DNA of 64,000 nucleotides from DASSBG01 sp963800395. GTDB taxonomy: Bacteria; Pseudomonadota; Gammaproteobacteria; Xanthomonadales; Rhodanobacteraceae. The notes below the pieces were generated by a model. That model was not told where the DNA came from, did not search any database, and saw only the letters and a program-made list of their open reading frames with translations. Positions 52,599 to 61,234 of this stretch are shown here, piece after piece. The stretch is taken from NCBI GenBank assembly GCA_963800395.1, contig CAWDBD010000028.1, positions 310,001-374,000 on the forward strand, read 5' to 3'. Both the position numbers and the translations under genes were made by a program. How positions within the stretch are numbered: position 1 is the stretch's first letter; the number at the start of each line of letters is the position of its first letter.

Positions 52599-53813
52599 GT
52601 GGCAGCGCCACAAGGTATTCTCTATTACGGTGGTGGTGACGTCGGCGGCTACGGTCAGGCGGCGATCGCCAACGTCCGTGCGCTGGTCAACCTCGGCATT
52701 CCGGTGCGCTGGGTCCCGCTGGAATGGACCCCACAGTCGATGCGGCCGAGCACCTGGGCCACGTCCGAAGGCAAGGTCAGGCCGTTACTGAACCAGCGTG
52801 GCGAAAACGGCAATCTGGCGGATATGCTGGCGCTGATCGAACACACGTCGCGTGCGATCGACTACGACACCATCGTTGCGCATTCGCCGCCGGAAATGTG
52901 GCCGCAGGTGTTCCAGACCGGCAAGCGCAATGTGGGCTGCACGGCGTGGGAAACAGACCGCGCGCCCGCACACTGGTTACCACTACTGCGCCGTGCCGAT
53001 TGCGTGATCGTTCCGTGTGCGAACAATCGCCAGGCCTTCCTCCGCAGCGGCTTGCGCGTACCCATCGCCGTGATTCCGCACATTCGCCGTCATCGCTGGC
53101 CAGACTTTACTCCCTCCGAGCGTGTCGCCGCTCGTGAGGATCTTGGCATCCGACCCGGCAATCGCGTGTTCTACAGCATCAGTGCCTGGGATCCACGCAA
53201 GGCCCTGCCCGATCTGATCCGCACCTATGCCACGGCGTTCATGGCCGACGAGCCAGTCAGTTTGCTGATCAAGACCGGCCGGATGGGCCATGACGAAGGA
53301 CCGCTGTATCCGCGCCGGCCTGCACGCGATCTTGCCACGCGTGCCATCACCCGGATTTCTGCACAATTGCAGCGCCCGCCGCCGCATGTGGTATTGCACG
53401 ACGAGGAAGTCGATGCTGATTCACTCGATCTGATCCATGCCGTGGGTGATGTCTACGTATCGCTCAGCCGCGGCGAGGGCTGGGGCCTGGGCGCATTCGA
53501 AGCCGCGACCCTGGGCAAGCCGGTGGTGATGACTGCCTGGGGAGGACAAACTGAGTTTCTGGGGACGGATTGGCCCGGTGCGGTGCCCTGCCGGATGACG
53601 CCGGCACCGCTGTGGGCGCCGCAGCAGCCATCGTTTTTTCCAAGTCAGCGCTGGGCCGAACCCGATCAGGATACTGCCGCGCGCCTGTTGCGCGCGGTAT
53701 TCACCGATCCTGCACCGGCACAGGACGCGGCAATATCGATTCGCGAGCGGATATTCCGGGAGTTTTCCGAGCCGGTAGTCGCAAACCGGTGGCTGGAGGT
53801 ACTCAGTGCCTGA
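52599..53813 (+). CDS. glycosyltransferase, GT4-like
   Basis: A 404-residue cytoplasmic glycosyltransferase with GT-B architecture. The N-terminal GILYYGGGDVGGYGQAA is a donor/acceptor glycine loop. The C-terminal half has FYSISAWDPRKALPDLIRTY, and SLSRGEGWGLGAFEAATLGKPVV, the E-x7-E motif region of GT4 retaining enzymes. The start is GTG at 52599, 25 bp after the CTERM gene. Sugar and acceptor unknown. Confidence 0.87.
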   Translation: MAAPQGILYYGGGDVGGYGQAAIANVRALVNLGIPVRWVPLEWTPQSMRPSTWATSEGKVRPLLNQRGENGNLADMLALIEHTSRAIDYDTIVAHSPPEMWPQVFQTGKRNVGCTAWETDRAPAHWLPLLRRADCVIVPCANNRQAFLRSGLRVPIAVIPHIRRHRWPDFTPSERVAAREDLGIRPGNRVFYSISAWDPRKALPDLIRTYATAFMADEPVSLLIKTGRMGHDEGPLYPRRPARDLATRAITRISAQLQRPPPHVVLHDEEVDADSLDLIHAVGDVYVSLSRGEGWGLGAFEAATLGKPVVMTAWGGQTEFLGTDWPGAVPCRMTPAPLWAPQQPSFFPSQRWAEPDQDTAARLLRAVFTDPAPAQDAAISIRERIFREFSEPVVANRWLEVLSA

Positions 53814-54648
53814 TCGACGCCGCGACTTTCATTTCATTTTCGGCCTGCGCGAGCAGACCAAGCCATTCCACCTGCTGCACTATCTGTGCCTGGCATCGTG
53901 CGCCGCAGTGAATGCACCGGATGCCATCCATTTTCACTATCGTCACGAACCGTTCGGTCCACTCTGGGAGCGCATCAAGCCGCACCTGCGACTGCATCAG
54001 GTCGGTGGTGATGTTGCCGGTTACGCACCAGAGCGCTATCGCGACAGCGCAGAAGGCCGCATGATTGAAAAGCTGAAGCTGGGCTACGCGCACGAATCCG
54101 ACTTTCTGCGCCTGGATATCCTGCTCGAGCACGGCGGAGTCTACGCCGACATGGACAGCCTGTTCGTACGCCGCTATCCGGATGCGTGGTTCGGTCACGA
54201 GTTCGCGATTGGCGAGGAGCATGCACCCCTCATGCCCGGACGGACGCTGCAACCCTCGCTGTGCAATGCGGTGCTGTTCTCGCAGCCGGGGGCGCGCTTT
54301 GCTCGGCAATGGCGCAAGCGCATGTCAGACGCGTTTGATGGCCGCTGGAGCGAGCATTCCTGTCTGGAGGCCGCGCGCATATGGCGCCAAATGCCAAACG
54401 CCGTGCATGTCCTGCCGACAGACTATTTCTACCGCTATGGCAGCACCGTGGCCGGGCTGCAGACACTGCTGGAACAGTCCGACGTCGATCACGCGGATCT
54501 GTACAGCATTCATCTGTGGGCCCACCTGTGGTGGGATGCGGCGCGCACGGATTTTTCGCAGGTGCATGCCGATCAGATCAATGAAGCCTGGATACGCGAG
54601 CGCGACTGCACCCTGGCGCGGCTGGCGCGACCTTATCTGGATACCTGA
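53806..54648 (+). CDS. GT32-like glycosyltransferase (DXD)
   Basis: A 280-residue GT-A enzyme of the GT32/DXD sugar-binding group: SDFLRLDILLEHGGVYADMDSLFVRR is the region with the DXD (Asp-Met-Asp) that binds the nucleotide-sugar metal. Similar enzymes add mannose, galactose or related sugars. A GTG start overlaps the end of the GT4 gene by 8 bp. Its 3' end overlaps the convergent GT2 gene by 16 bp. Confidence 0.85.
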   Translation: MPDRRRDFHFIFGLREQTKPFHLLHYLCLASCAAVNAPDAIHFHYRHEPFGPLWERIKPHLRLHQVGGDVAGYAPERYRDSAEGRMIEKLKLGYAHESDFLRLDILLEHGGVYADMDSLFVRRYPDAWFGHEFAIGEEHAPLMPGRTLQPSLCNAVLFSQPGARFARQWRKRMSDAFDGRWSEHSCLEAARIWRQMPNAVHVLPTDYFYRYGSTVAGLQTLLEQSDVDHADLYSIHLWAHLWWDAARTDFSQVHADQINEAWIRERDCTLARLARPYLDT

Positions 54649-55427
54649 TGCCCGGAGGTTTCCTGCATCAGCAACTCACCGCTGGCGTGCGGCATGCGCA
54701 CGCGCCCAAACCCGGGGCGATATTCGGCCAGCCGCTGGCGAAGCATGGCTTCACGCTGCAACAAGCGCGCCATGCTGAAAGCCTTGGCGCGCGAAATCGC
54801 CAAATGATGATCGGCCGACCAGACATTGCCGCCGTGGTAGACATAGACGTAACACCAGCCCGCATCACGCAGACGCACAACTTTTTCACCTCGCCTGAGG
54901 ATATCCAGTACCGCGCCGGTGTCTTCACCGCGTGCAATCTCGGGATAGCGCGGCATGCGCTCGCGCCGCCCCAGCAGGCTGCCCTGGATGAGATTCATCG
55001 GATAGGGCTCGCCGTCCCAGTCGTCCCAGAACAGTTCGCCCCGCTCCGGGAACCAGTGCAGTTGGTCGCTCAGAAAACAGAAATCGGCGCGAGCATCCTG
55101 CAACGCCTGCCATTGCAGCGCAAGCCGTTGCGGGTGGTAACGGTCGTCGTCGTCCCATTGGCAGACAAAATCACCCGCAGCCGCAGTGATAGCGGCGTTG
55201 CGCAGGGCGCCAAGTGTCTGGCCCGCGTCCGCGCGCACGACGCGAACCAGCCCGCCGTCAAGCGTGCCGGCAAGCAACGACATCGTCGTGTCGTATGCGG
55301 CGTCGCCATCATGCACGACGACAAGTTCGCGTTCGCTGTGCGTTTGCGCGGCAAAGTCGGCAATAGCCTGTTCGGCGAACCGGAACCGCGCCGGCTGGGT
55401 TACCATCAGGCAACTGATCACAGGCAT
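54633..55427 (-). CDS. GT2-family glycosyltransferase
   Basis: A 264-residue family 2 glycosyltransferase encoded on the strand opposite to its neighbours. It begins MPVISCLMVTQPARF; the N-terminal fold contains ELVVVHDGD and GALRNAAITAAAGDFVCQWDDDDRYHP, the typical D-D-D donor site. ATG at 55427 has AGGGAACGG upstream. The 3' end overlaps the GT32 gene. Its promoter lies in the 50-bp space before the 55480 gene, so the cluster is at least two transcripts. Confidence 0.87.
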   Translation of the reverse strand: MPVISCLMVTQPARFRFAEQAIADFAAQTHSERELVVVHDGDAAYDTTMSLLAGTLDGGLVRVVRADAGQTLGALRNAAITAAAGDFVCQWDDDDRYHPQRLALQWQALQDARADFCFLSDQLHWFPERGELFWDDWDGEPYPMNLIQGSLLGRRERMPRYPEIARGEDTGAVLDILRRGEKVVRLRDAGWCYVYVYHGGNVWSADHHLAISRAKAFSMARLLQREAMLRQRLAEYRPGFGRVRMPHASGELLMQETSGHQVSR

Positions 55428-55479
55428 CCGTTCCCTGGCCGCATGCGGCACTGGATGGTTTCAAGCATGGGTATGGCGC

Positions 55480-56277
55480 ATGAATCCAATTAGCTACATC
55501 CTGACCTACCGCGAAGGCGATGAGCCTTCGCGGCGGGATAACCTGCTGGCGGTGCTCACATGGCTGGCACAGTACCCGATGTTCGTGCCGATCGTGGTCG
55601 AGCAGGACGATGCACCACGGCTGTCAGCACCATTGCCAAGCCCGAATTGCAAACACATCTTCGCCTACAACCCCGGTCCGTTCAACAAGAGCTGGGGATT
55701 CAACATCGGCTTCCGCGCCAGCGACTCGCCCTGGATCGCCTTCGCCGATGCCGACGTAATCCTCGGTTCATCGCTCCCGGCCACGACCGAATATTTGCGT
55801 GAGGGTTTCCAGGCGATCAAGCCGTACCGGACCCTGATTGATCTTGACCCGCAGGAGACCCGACGCGTTGCGGCGGGCGAATTCGACTGGCTGCCGCCAC
55901 GCGATGCCGGCCATGCGCGTAATCGCGAAGGCGGCGGCGAATACATCGTCTTCGCGGGCGGTGTCTTCCTGATCGCTCGCGCCGCATTCGTGCACGTTGG
56001 CGGTTGGGATGAACGTTTTCGTGGCTGGGGAGGTGAAGACGATGCGATGAGCTACAAGCTCGAGCGCGCACGCTTGCCTGCGATCGAACTCGACCAGCGA
56101 CCAGCGGTGCACTTGTACCATCCACGGACACCACAGACGATGTCGGCGCAGCCGCACTATGCTGCAAACCTGTCCTTGCTCGAGGACTATCGACGACTTG
56201 AAGATCCTGAACTGCGCCGGTTTGCCGAGGTACAGATGCAATCCATCGGCTATCGCGAAAAGTACCGGCCAACATGA
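55480..56277 (+). CDS. GT2/GT27-like galactosyltransferase-type enzyme
   Basis: A 265-residue GT-A glycosyltransferase. The N-terminal part shows KSWGFNIGFRASDSPWIAFADADVIL with the DXD (Asp-Ala-Asp). The C-terminal part has GGVFLIARAAFVHVGGWDERFRGWGGEDDAMSYKL, the WGGEDDD-like signature of the Glyco_transf_7C group. Likely adds galactose or N-acetylgalactosamine-type sugars. Its stop overlaps the next ATG by 4 bp. Confidence 0.85.
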   Translation: MNPISYILTYREGDEPSRRDNLLAVLTWLAQYPMFVPIVVEQDDAPRLSAPLPSPNCKHIFAYNPGPFNKSWGFNIGFRASDSPWIAFADADVILGSSLPATTEYLREGFQAIKPYRTLIDLDPQETRRVAAGEFDWLPPRDAGHARNREGGGEYIVFAGGVFLIARAAFVHVGGWDERFRGWGGEDDAMSYKLERARLPAIELDQRPAVHLYHPRTPQTMSAQPHYAANLSLLEDYRRLEDPELRRFAEVQMQSIGYREKYRPT

Positions 56278-56927
56278 ACAAGCCCGCCAGCATGCTGATG
56301 ATCGGAACACCCGCCTACGGCGGCATGGTGCATTGCGATACCGTCGGTGCCCTGCTCGGCTATCAGCGTGCGAACATCGAGTTCGCGCTGATGACCATCG
56401 GCAACGAAAGCCTGATCACGCGTGCGCGCAATAGCGTGATATCGGAATTTCACGCCCGCCCCGAGTTCAGCCACCTGCTGTTCCTGGATGCCGATGTGCA
56501 TTTGCCGGCAGAAGGTCTCAAGCGCATGATCGCCAGTGGCTGCGATGTCATCGGCGCGACGGTTGCCCTCAAGGGGCGCAACCGCGACGGCTCGCGCATC
56601 TTCAACATCGGGCGCCTGGTCGGAGAAGACGGGCCGTTCTACCAAGTCGACCGGGTCGGTACCGCAGCATTGCTGTTGTCCCGGCGCGCGGTCGATGCCC
56701 TGATAGACAAGGCGCGCAGCGATGGTCGCATCTATACCCGAGGCAACAGCGTTCGCGGTTCCGAAATGAAGGCCTCGGTGCAGTACGATATTTTCCGCGT
56801 CGGCGTGGTCGACGACGAATACCTGTCGGAAGATTATTGGGTCTGCCGCGAATTGCGACAGCTCGGATTTGCCATTTACATCGACCCGACCATCGTCACG
56901 CGCCACTCGGGCACGCTGCAAGCATGA
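56274..56927 (+). CDS. GT-A-fold glycosyltransferase-like protein
   Basis: A 217-residue protein opening with PASMLMIGTPAYGGMVHCDTV, then ESLITRARNSVISEFHARPEFSHLLFLDADVHLP, a nucleotide-sugar binding DXD. The central and late segments (YLSEDYWVCRELRQLGFAIYIDP, HSGTLQA) follow the pattern of small putative glycosyltransferases. The exact family is uncertain. 4-bp overlaps with both neighbours tie it to the operon. Confidence 0.75.
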   Translation: MNKPASMLMIGTPAYGGMVHCDTVGALLGYQRANIEFALMTIGNESLITRARNSVISEFHARPEFSHLLFLDADVHLPAEGLKRMIASGCDVIGATVALKGRNRDGSRIFNIGRLVGEDGPFYQVDRVGTAALLLSRRAVDALIDKARSDGRIYTRGNSVRGSEMKASVQYDIFRVGVVDDEYLSEDYWVCRELRQLGFAIYIDPTIVTRHSGTLQA

Positions 56928-57778
56928 GCAGCGGTCATCCCAAGCCGGTTGAACTGCTGCATTTGCGCCCTCCCGGCGCCATGCCTTTCGTGCTGGCAGT
57001 GGAGCCGCAAGGGGATGACGTCATCGTACCGACCATGCGTTCAGCCGGTGTCTGGGAAGTGGCCGAAACGGTGCTCACCTTGCGCACGCTGCGCCCCGGC
57101 ATGCACGTCATCGACGCCGGCGCGCATGTCGGCTATTACAGCGTCCTGTTTTCACGTTGCGTCGGACCCGAGGGCTGGGTACTCGCGTTCGAACCGGAAC
57201 CGAACAACTATCGCCTGCTGTCGGCAAACCTGTTGCTCAACGACTGTCGCAACGCGCAAGCCAAAGCCCTTGCCCTGGCAGCAAGCGCCGGCCGAGACAG
57301 CCTGTATCTGAGCCCGAACAACCTTGGTGACCATCGCCTGCTGCCGACCCGGGGACGTCGCAGCGTGGGAGTGCAGACCATTGATCTGGACACCATTATC
57401 GGCTCCGAAACAGTCGACTTCGTGAAGATGGATACCCAGGGCGCAGAACCACGCGTACTGGCCGGCATGAAGGGCATCATCCACAACAATCGCGAACGGC
57501 TGGCTTGCATGATCGAGTTCGCTCCGGGCCTGCTCGCTCAGGCAGGGACGTCCGTGGCGCAATTTGCGCAACAACTCGGTGATCTGGGCGCGATGGCCTA
57601 TGGCATTGCCCTGGAAAGCCACAATCTGATCCTGCAAAGGCTGCATCCGCTTGAGACCGGGCTCGCAAACCTTGCAGCGCAACTGGCAACGCATGGTCAA
57701 GTTGATGCATCCACTGACCTGCTGCTGCTGTTCGGTGAAGTGGCTGAGCGCGACTGGCTGGCGCGATACTGCGGCTGA
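56924..57778 (+). CDS. FkbM-family methyltransferase
   Basis: A 284-residue SAM methyltransferase: motif I HVIDAGAHVGYYSVLFSR, followed by GWVLAFEPEPNNYRLLSANL, VGVQTIDLDTII and VDFVKMDTQGAEPRVLAGM, the FkbM signature. These enzymes O-methylate sugars or polyketides; in a glycosyltransferase cluster the glycan is the expected target. Last gene of the operon, coupled by a 4-bp overlap. Confidence 0.9.
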   Translation: MSSGHPKPVELLHLRPPGAMPFVLAVEPQGDDVIVPTMRSAGVWEVAETVLTLRTLRPGMHVIDAGAHVGYYSVLFSRCVGPEGWVLAFEPEPNNYRLLSANLLLNDCRNAQAKALALAASAGRDSLYLSPNNLGDHRLLPTRGRRSVGVQTIDLDTIIGSETVDFVKMDTQGAEPRVLAGMKGIIHNNRERLACMIEFAPGLLAQAGTSVAQFAQQLGDLGAMAYGIALESHNLILQRLHPLETGLANLAAQLATHGQVDASTDLLLLFGEVAERDWLARYCG

Positions 57779-58061
57779 AACCCGCCACAACACGTACCGA
57801 CAGGTTTTCCCGAAACGTATCCCCACGTACCCAGGTGCGCCGAGCGATGCAAATCACGTCGCCCGGCACCGGCATGCTTTTACCGGATCCAGAGCTGATC
57901 GTTGGGCGGACAGACGGCACGGTCTGCCGCTTCGATCGTCGCCCTGCACCTCTGCCTGAATGCCGGGCAACACCCTTTCGGAGGCGGGCCCGCTGCAGCT
58001 CAGGGAGGGTGTATAACTTGATGGCCGCATGTGCGGCATGTCTCCAAATGAGAGGCGCACC

Positions 58062-58205
58062 ATGAGCACGACCAGAACCGAAAGTACCAAGCAACCGCTC
58101 AAGAGCGGCATGAAGGCAGCACCCGCCAAGACAACCGGCACCAAGAGCAAGGAGGCCACCGGCAAGATCGATAGGAAGCCAGGCAAGCCTGGGAAGCATC
58201 ACTAA
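58062..58205 (+). CDS. 47-residue lysine-rich small protein
   Basis: A very short gene, MSTTRTESTKQPLKSGM..., rich in Lys, Thr, Ala and Gly, ending KPGKPGKHH; probably disordered and nucleic-acid- or membrane-binding. GAGAGGCGCACC before the ATG is a good ribosome site, and a terminator-like hairpin follows 24 bp after the stop; both support a real gene. The KSKEATGK segment recalls the CsbD-like small protein at 9966-10130. Confidence 0.6.
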   Translation: MSTTRTESTKQPLKSGMKAAPAKTTGTKSKEATGKIDRKPGKPGKHH

Positions 58206-58228
58206 GTCGTTTCCCGAACCATGACGAA

Positions 58229-58252
58229 AACGCCGCTCGCACGAGCGGCGTT
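58229..58252. terminator. bidirectional terminator
   Basis: AACGCCGCTCG and CGAGCGGCGTT (11-bp arms, 2-base loop) between the convergent small basic gene and the pilZ gene. On the minus strand the stem is followed by TTCGTC after the GTTTT of the arm, making it a good terminator for the DUF1631-PilZ transcript. Confidence 0.75.
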
Positions 58253-58273
58253 CTGGTTTCTGCGATATCAGCT

Positions 58274-58633
58274 TCAGTCCGGCTGATCAAGCCATTCGAG
58301 CAGGTCGGCGTTGTCGTTGTCGCTGATCGCGACGATGCGATAGCCGGCCCAGTATTGCTTGGCCGAGGTCGCCTGCTCGAACCATTGCTCCTGCAAGCCG
58401 ACCTCGACTTTCAATGTGGATCCGTCATTCCACGGCAGTGGAAGGATGACTTGATAGACTGCATTGCTCTCTGGCCGGGCGGAGCCAATCAGCATCACGC
58501 CAGTGCGCGAGATGTTGCCGATGCGCCCCATCGACTGGCCGGTGATGACGTTGGTCACCGGTTCGGTTGATTCGACCGACTTGCGTTGCGCCCTGCGGCC
58601 ATCGCCCTGCTGGATACCCCGATCGCCGTACAT
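58274..58633 (-). CDS. PilZ-domain protein
   Basis: A 119-residue PilZ domain with the c-di-GMP motifs RRAQRKS (R-x3-R-like) and NISRTGVML (N/D-x-S-x2-G) about 20 residues later, then beta-barrel strands. It probably binds c-di-GMP. Its ATG overlaps the stop of the DUF1631 gene by one base, so the two are coupled. Confidence 0.82.
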   Translation of the reverse strand: MYGDRGIQQGDGRRAQRKSVESTEPVTNVITGQSMGRIGNISRTGVMLIGSARPESNAVYQVILPLPWNDGSTLKVEVGLQEQWFEQATSAKQYWAGYRIVAISDNDNADLLEWLDQPD

Positions 58634-60849
58634 CAGGCGCTGCTCGGGTGGTTGCGGGTTGGGTGCTGATCCTGATCACTGCTGACAATCCGCCAGGCAT
58701 CTCCGACCACGTCCTCGCGCACAGTCTCGAGTTCGCGTACTCGTCCGCAGGCGATGGCCTGCGCCAGCTGCAGCTCACCAAGTTCCTGTGCGCGGCGGCC
58801 GCTGCGAGTAACGAAAAGGCTGTGTCCCGTCAGCGGAGAATACCAGGCCAGCCGACGCGGTATGCCATCCGTACCTGCAGAACCCATGAATTCGAACCAC
58901 ACTCCGAGAGGCAGAGAACGCAGGTGCCGGTGAATCCGCAGAATCTCGGGATCGACACCCTGTCCCGGGATGCTTGGGTCTGCCGCGTGGCTGGATTGAG
59001 GTACCGTCCAGGAAGGATGGTTCATGCCCTTGGCCTGGAATAGCGACGACGTGCAGTCCGCTGGCGAATCGCCAGCCTGTGCAGCAGCAACGCCTTGAGC
59101 GGCATGTCCGGACTCAATCAACTCCCGCACCAACTGGTCGATCTCGGTCTCGAGCATGCCAATCTGGCGCAGTTCCATTTTTACTTCCTGCTGCAACATG
59201 TCCGTGTCCCGCACCGGTCGTATGCCGAGCATCTGTTCGGTTACGCGCATCCGGTTCCTGAAAGCGCCACTGTCCTCGCCGTTGCGCAGAACAGCCAGTG
59301 ACAGCACATCCGACCAGGCACGAAACAGGTGTGTCGACAACGCCGCCTGCTGCGGCGAGGCTGCGACCAGCGTCGCCAGCAGTTCAGCGGCCCGTATCCG
59401 TGCTGCCTCAAGGCTCTCGAGCCCGCGCATGCCATCAACTTCCTGCTTCTCGGCCCGTTGCGTTTCCTGCTTGAGTCTGGCCAGGCGCCGTTCGATTGCC
59501 TGGAGCAGGCTCAGGTACACCGTTTTGTCGGGTACGGCGCGGCTGGCGTGAACGATCAATGCCTCAAGATCGATGCGCAGCTCGCGATTGGGTGACTCGC
59601 TGTCGTCACCAAGCCAGTCATGAGCAATCTCGGCAATCCGCCCGAGAACCATACGGGCCGGATGCTCATGTTTGTCAAAGAAATCGGGTTCCACCAGGGC
59701 CATGCGCAATAGCGGGAGCTGAAGGTTGTACAACAGAGCCAGTGCATCGGGTGTTTGTGGCAACTGCCGCGATATCGTCGCGAACAGACGCACGATCATC
59801 TGCAGCGTGGCTCCCTGCCCCGCGCTGAGATCGACAGGCTTGCCTTGTCCGGAACGCCGTATGTTGAGCTGCAGCAGAAGTTCCTCACGCAGGCGCTTGG
59901 GCTGGTTCAACTCGAACCAGGTCCGTTCGCCGACCTGGAGGAAATGCTCCTGCAATGCGGCGAGTGCACGCTGCAACTGCTCGTCACTGACGGTGCCCTC
60001 CTCGGCCGGCTCGGCCGATTTGGCCTGTTGGGCGGTGGGTGCTCCCGGAAAAGAAGCGCCATATTCGGCAGGCTCATCGCGGCGACTGGCAGTCGATTCG
60101 GACTCGACCGATGTCTTCGCATTCCTGTCATGAATATCATTGCGTGCCTTGTCGTTCGGCAGCACAAATGGGCGCAAGCCGCGAAGGATGCCAGCCTCGC
60201 ACAGGTAACCGTTGGCCAGCGCATGCAACGAAGCGAGCTCGTTGATCAGACTGGTCTCCAGGCTCTGCAACAGCAGCAATTCATGCTCAACAGGCATCTT
60301 CAATGTGCCACAGGCGTCACGAAAAGCATGCGCCATGGCCTGTGGCCCAACCGGCAGTTCGCCACTTTCCAGCGGAGAACTGCCCAGAAGTACCGCCATG
60401 CGAAAGCCGAGTTCCACCAGTTGCTGGCCACTGCGAGCCTTGCTGCGCGCGACCAGCTGATCCAGCGCGGTATCCAGATCCTGCGTGATCGTATCGATGA
60501 GGCTCAATGTCCGGGGCGCAGAAGCAGGCGATTCGGAGGCTTGCCGACCCATACGCTCAAAAGTCTGCGCGATGCTGGCAATGAACCGCTGCTCGAACGC
60601 TTCGCTACCGTCGACCAGACGAGTGCAGGTATCGACACAGCTTTGTTGTTCGAGATGATCAAGGCTTGAGTCAGCGAGATCGTGCAAGTCCTTGGCGAAA
60701 TGCGCCAGGCCGCTCGCAAGCGAATCCTGCAACCACTCAGTGCATTTGCCGCGCAATTCCTCTATCAGCTGCCTGCTGCGGGCAGACTGCGCCGCAGATA
60801 ACGGAGCATGATTTGACCGCCCCGCCGAAGTCGATGACTCATGATTCAT
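58633..60849 (-). CDS. DUF1631 family protein
   Basis: A 738-residue mostly helical cytoplasmic protein of the DUF1631 family (found in many gammaproteobacteria; role unproven, thought to belong to c-di-GMP-linked signalling). There are long acidic/Gln-rich helices, an ALAALQEHFLQVGERTWFEL core with LNIRRSG, and a C-terminal segment HLRSLPLGVWFEFMGSAG with RRLAWYSPLTGHSLFVTRSGRR that resembles a PilZ-like barrel. GAGGGCGCC precedes the ATG at 60849. Co-transcribed with the pilZ gene downstream. Confidence 0.85.
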   Translation of the reverse strand: MNHESSTSAGRSNHAPLSAAQSARSRQLIEELRGKCTEWLQDSLASGLAHFAKDLHDLADSSLDHLEQQSCVDTCTRLVDGSEAFEQRFIASIAQTFERMGRQASESPASAPRTLSLIDTITQDLDTALDQLVARSKARSGQQLVELGFRMAVLLGSSPLESGELPVGPQAMAHAFRDACGTLKMPVEHELLLLQSLETSLINELASLHALANGYLCEAGILRGLRPFVLPNDKARNDIHDRNAKTSVESESTASRRDEPAEYGASFPGAPTAQQAKSAEPAEEGTVSDEQLQRALAALQEHFLQVGERTWFELNQPKRLREELLLQLNIRRSGQGKPVDLSAGQGATLQMIVRLFATISRQLPQTPDALALLYNLQLPLLRMALVEPDFFDKHEHPARMVLGRIAEIAHDWLGDDSESPNRELRIDLEALIVHASRAVPDKTVYLSLLQAIERRLARLKQETQRAEKQEVDGMRGLESLEAARIRAAELLATLVAASPQQAALSTHLFRAWSDVLSLAVLRNGEDSGAFRNRMRVTEQMLGIRPVRDTDMLQQEVKMELRQIGMLETEIDQLVRELIESGHAAQGVAAAQAGDSPADCTSSLFQAKGMNHPSWTVPQSSHAADPSIPGQGVDPEILRIHRHLRSLPLGVWFEFMGSAGTDGIPRRLAWYSPLTGHSLFVTRSGRRAQELGELQLAQAIACGRVRELETVREDVVGDAWRIVSSDQDQHPTRNHPSSA

Positions 60850-61234
60850 GGCGCCCTCGCGGCGATGATCTGGCAATTGCAGCGAAAGCCTCTCCTTGGG
60901 TACTTGTCGTGAACTGCATCACGAACTGCACTACATTTATCGCGCTTTTCATGCAATCCAAGTGCGCACTGGCTCACAGTTTGCGATGTCGAATCGGGAT
61001 GAGGCCCGGGCAGAGCCAGAACCGCAGTAGCGTATACCGCGCCTTGAGCACACCGGCCGCTCGGATTCAGTCTAGCCAATCTCTCCCAGCCTGTGCTGCG
61101 CCCGGACGGGAATCAATCACACTGTTCCCTGCAGAACCAGGAGCAGAAGTCAACGCCCTGCTTTGCAGGACGAATACCCGTGTAGCCTCAGAACCTGGCC
61201 TCCGCTCCGGTCGATGCCGGTTGCTACTGCGAGC
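60850..61234. other. intergenic, nothing recognised
   Basis: About 385 bp between the DUF1631 start and the stop of the beta-helix gene (both minus strand). It must contain the DUF1631 promoter, but no strong hexamer pair, hairpin or small gene was identified. Confidence 0.4.
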
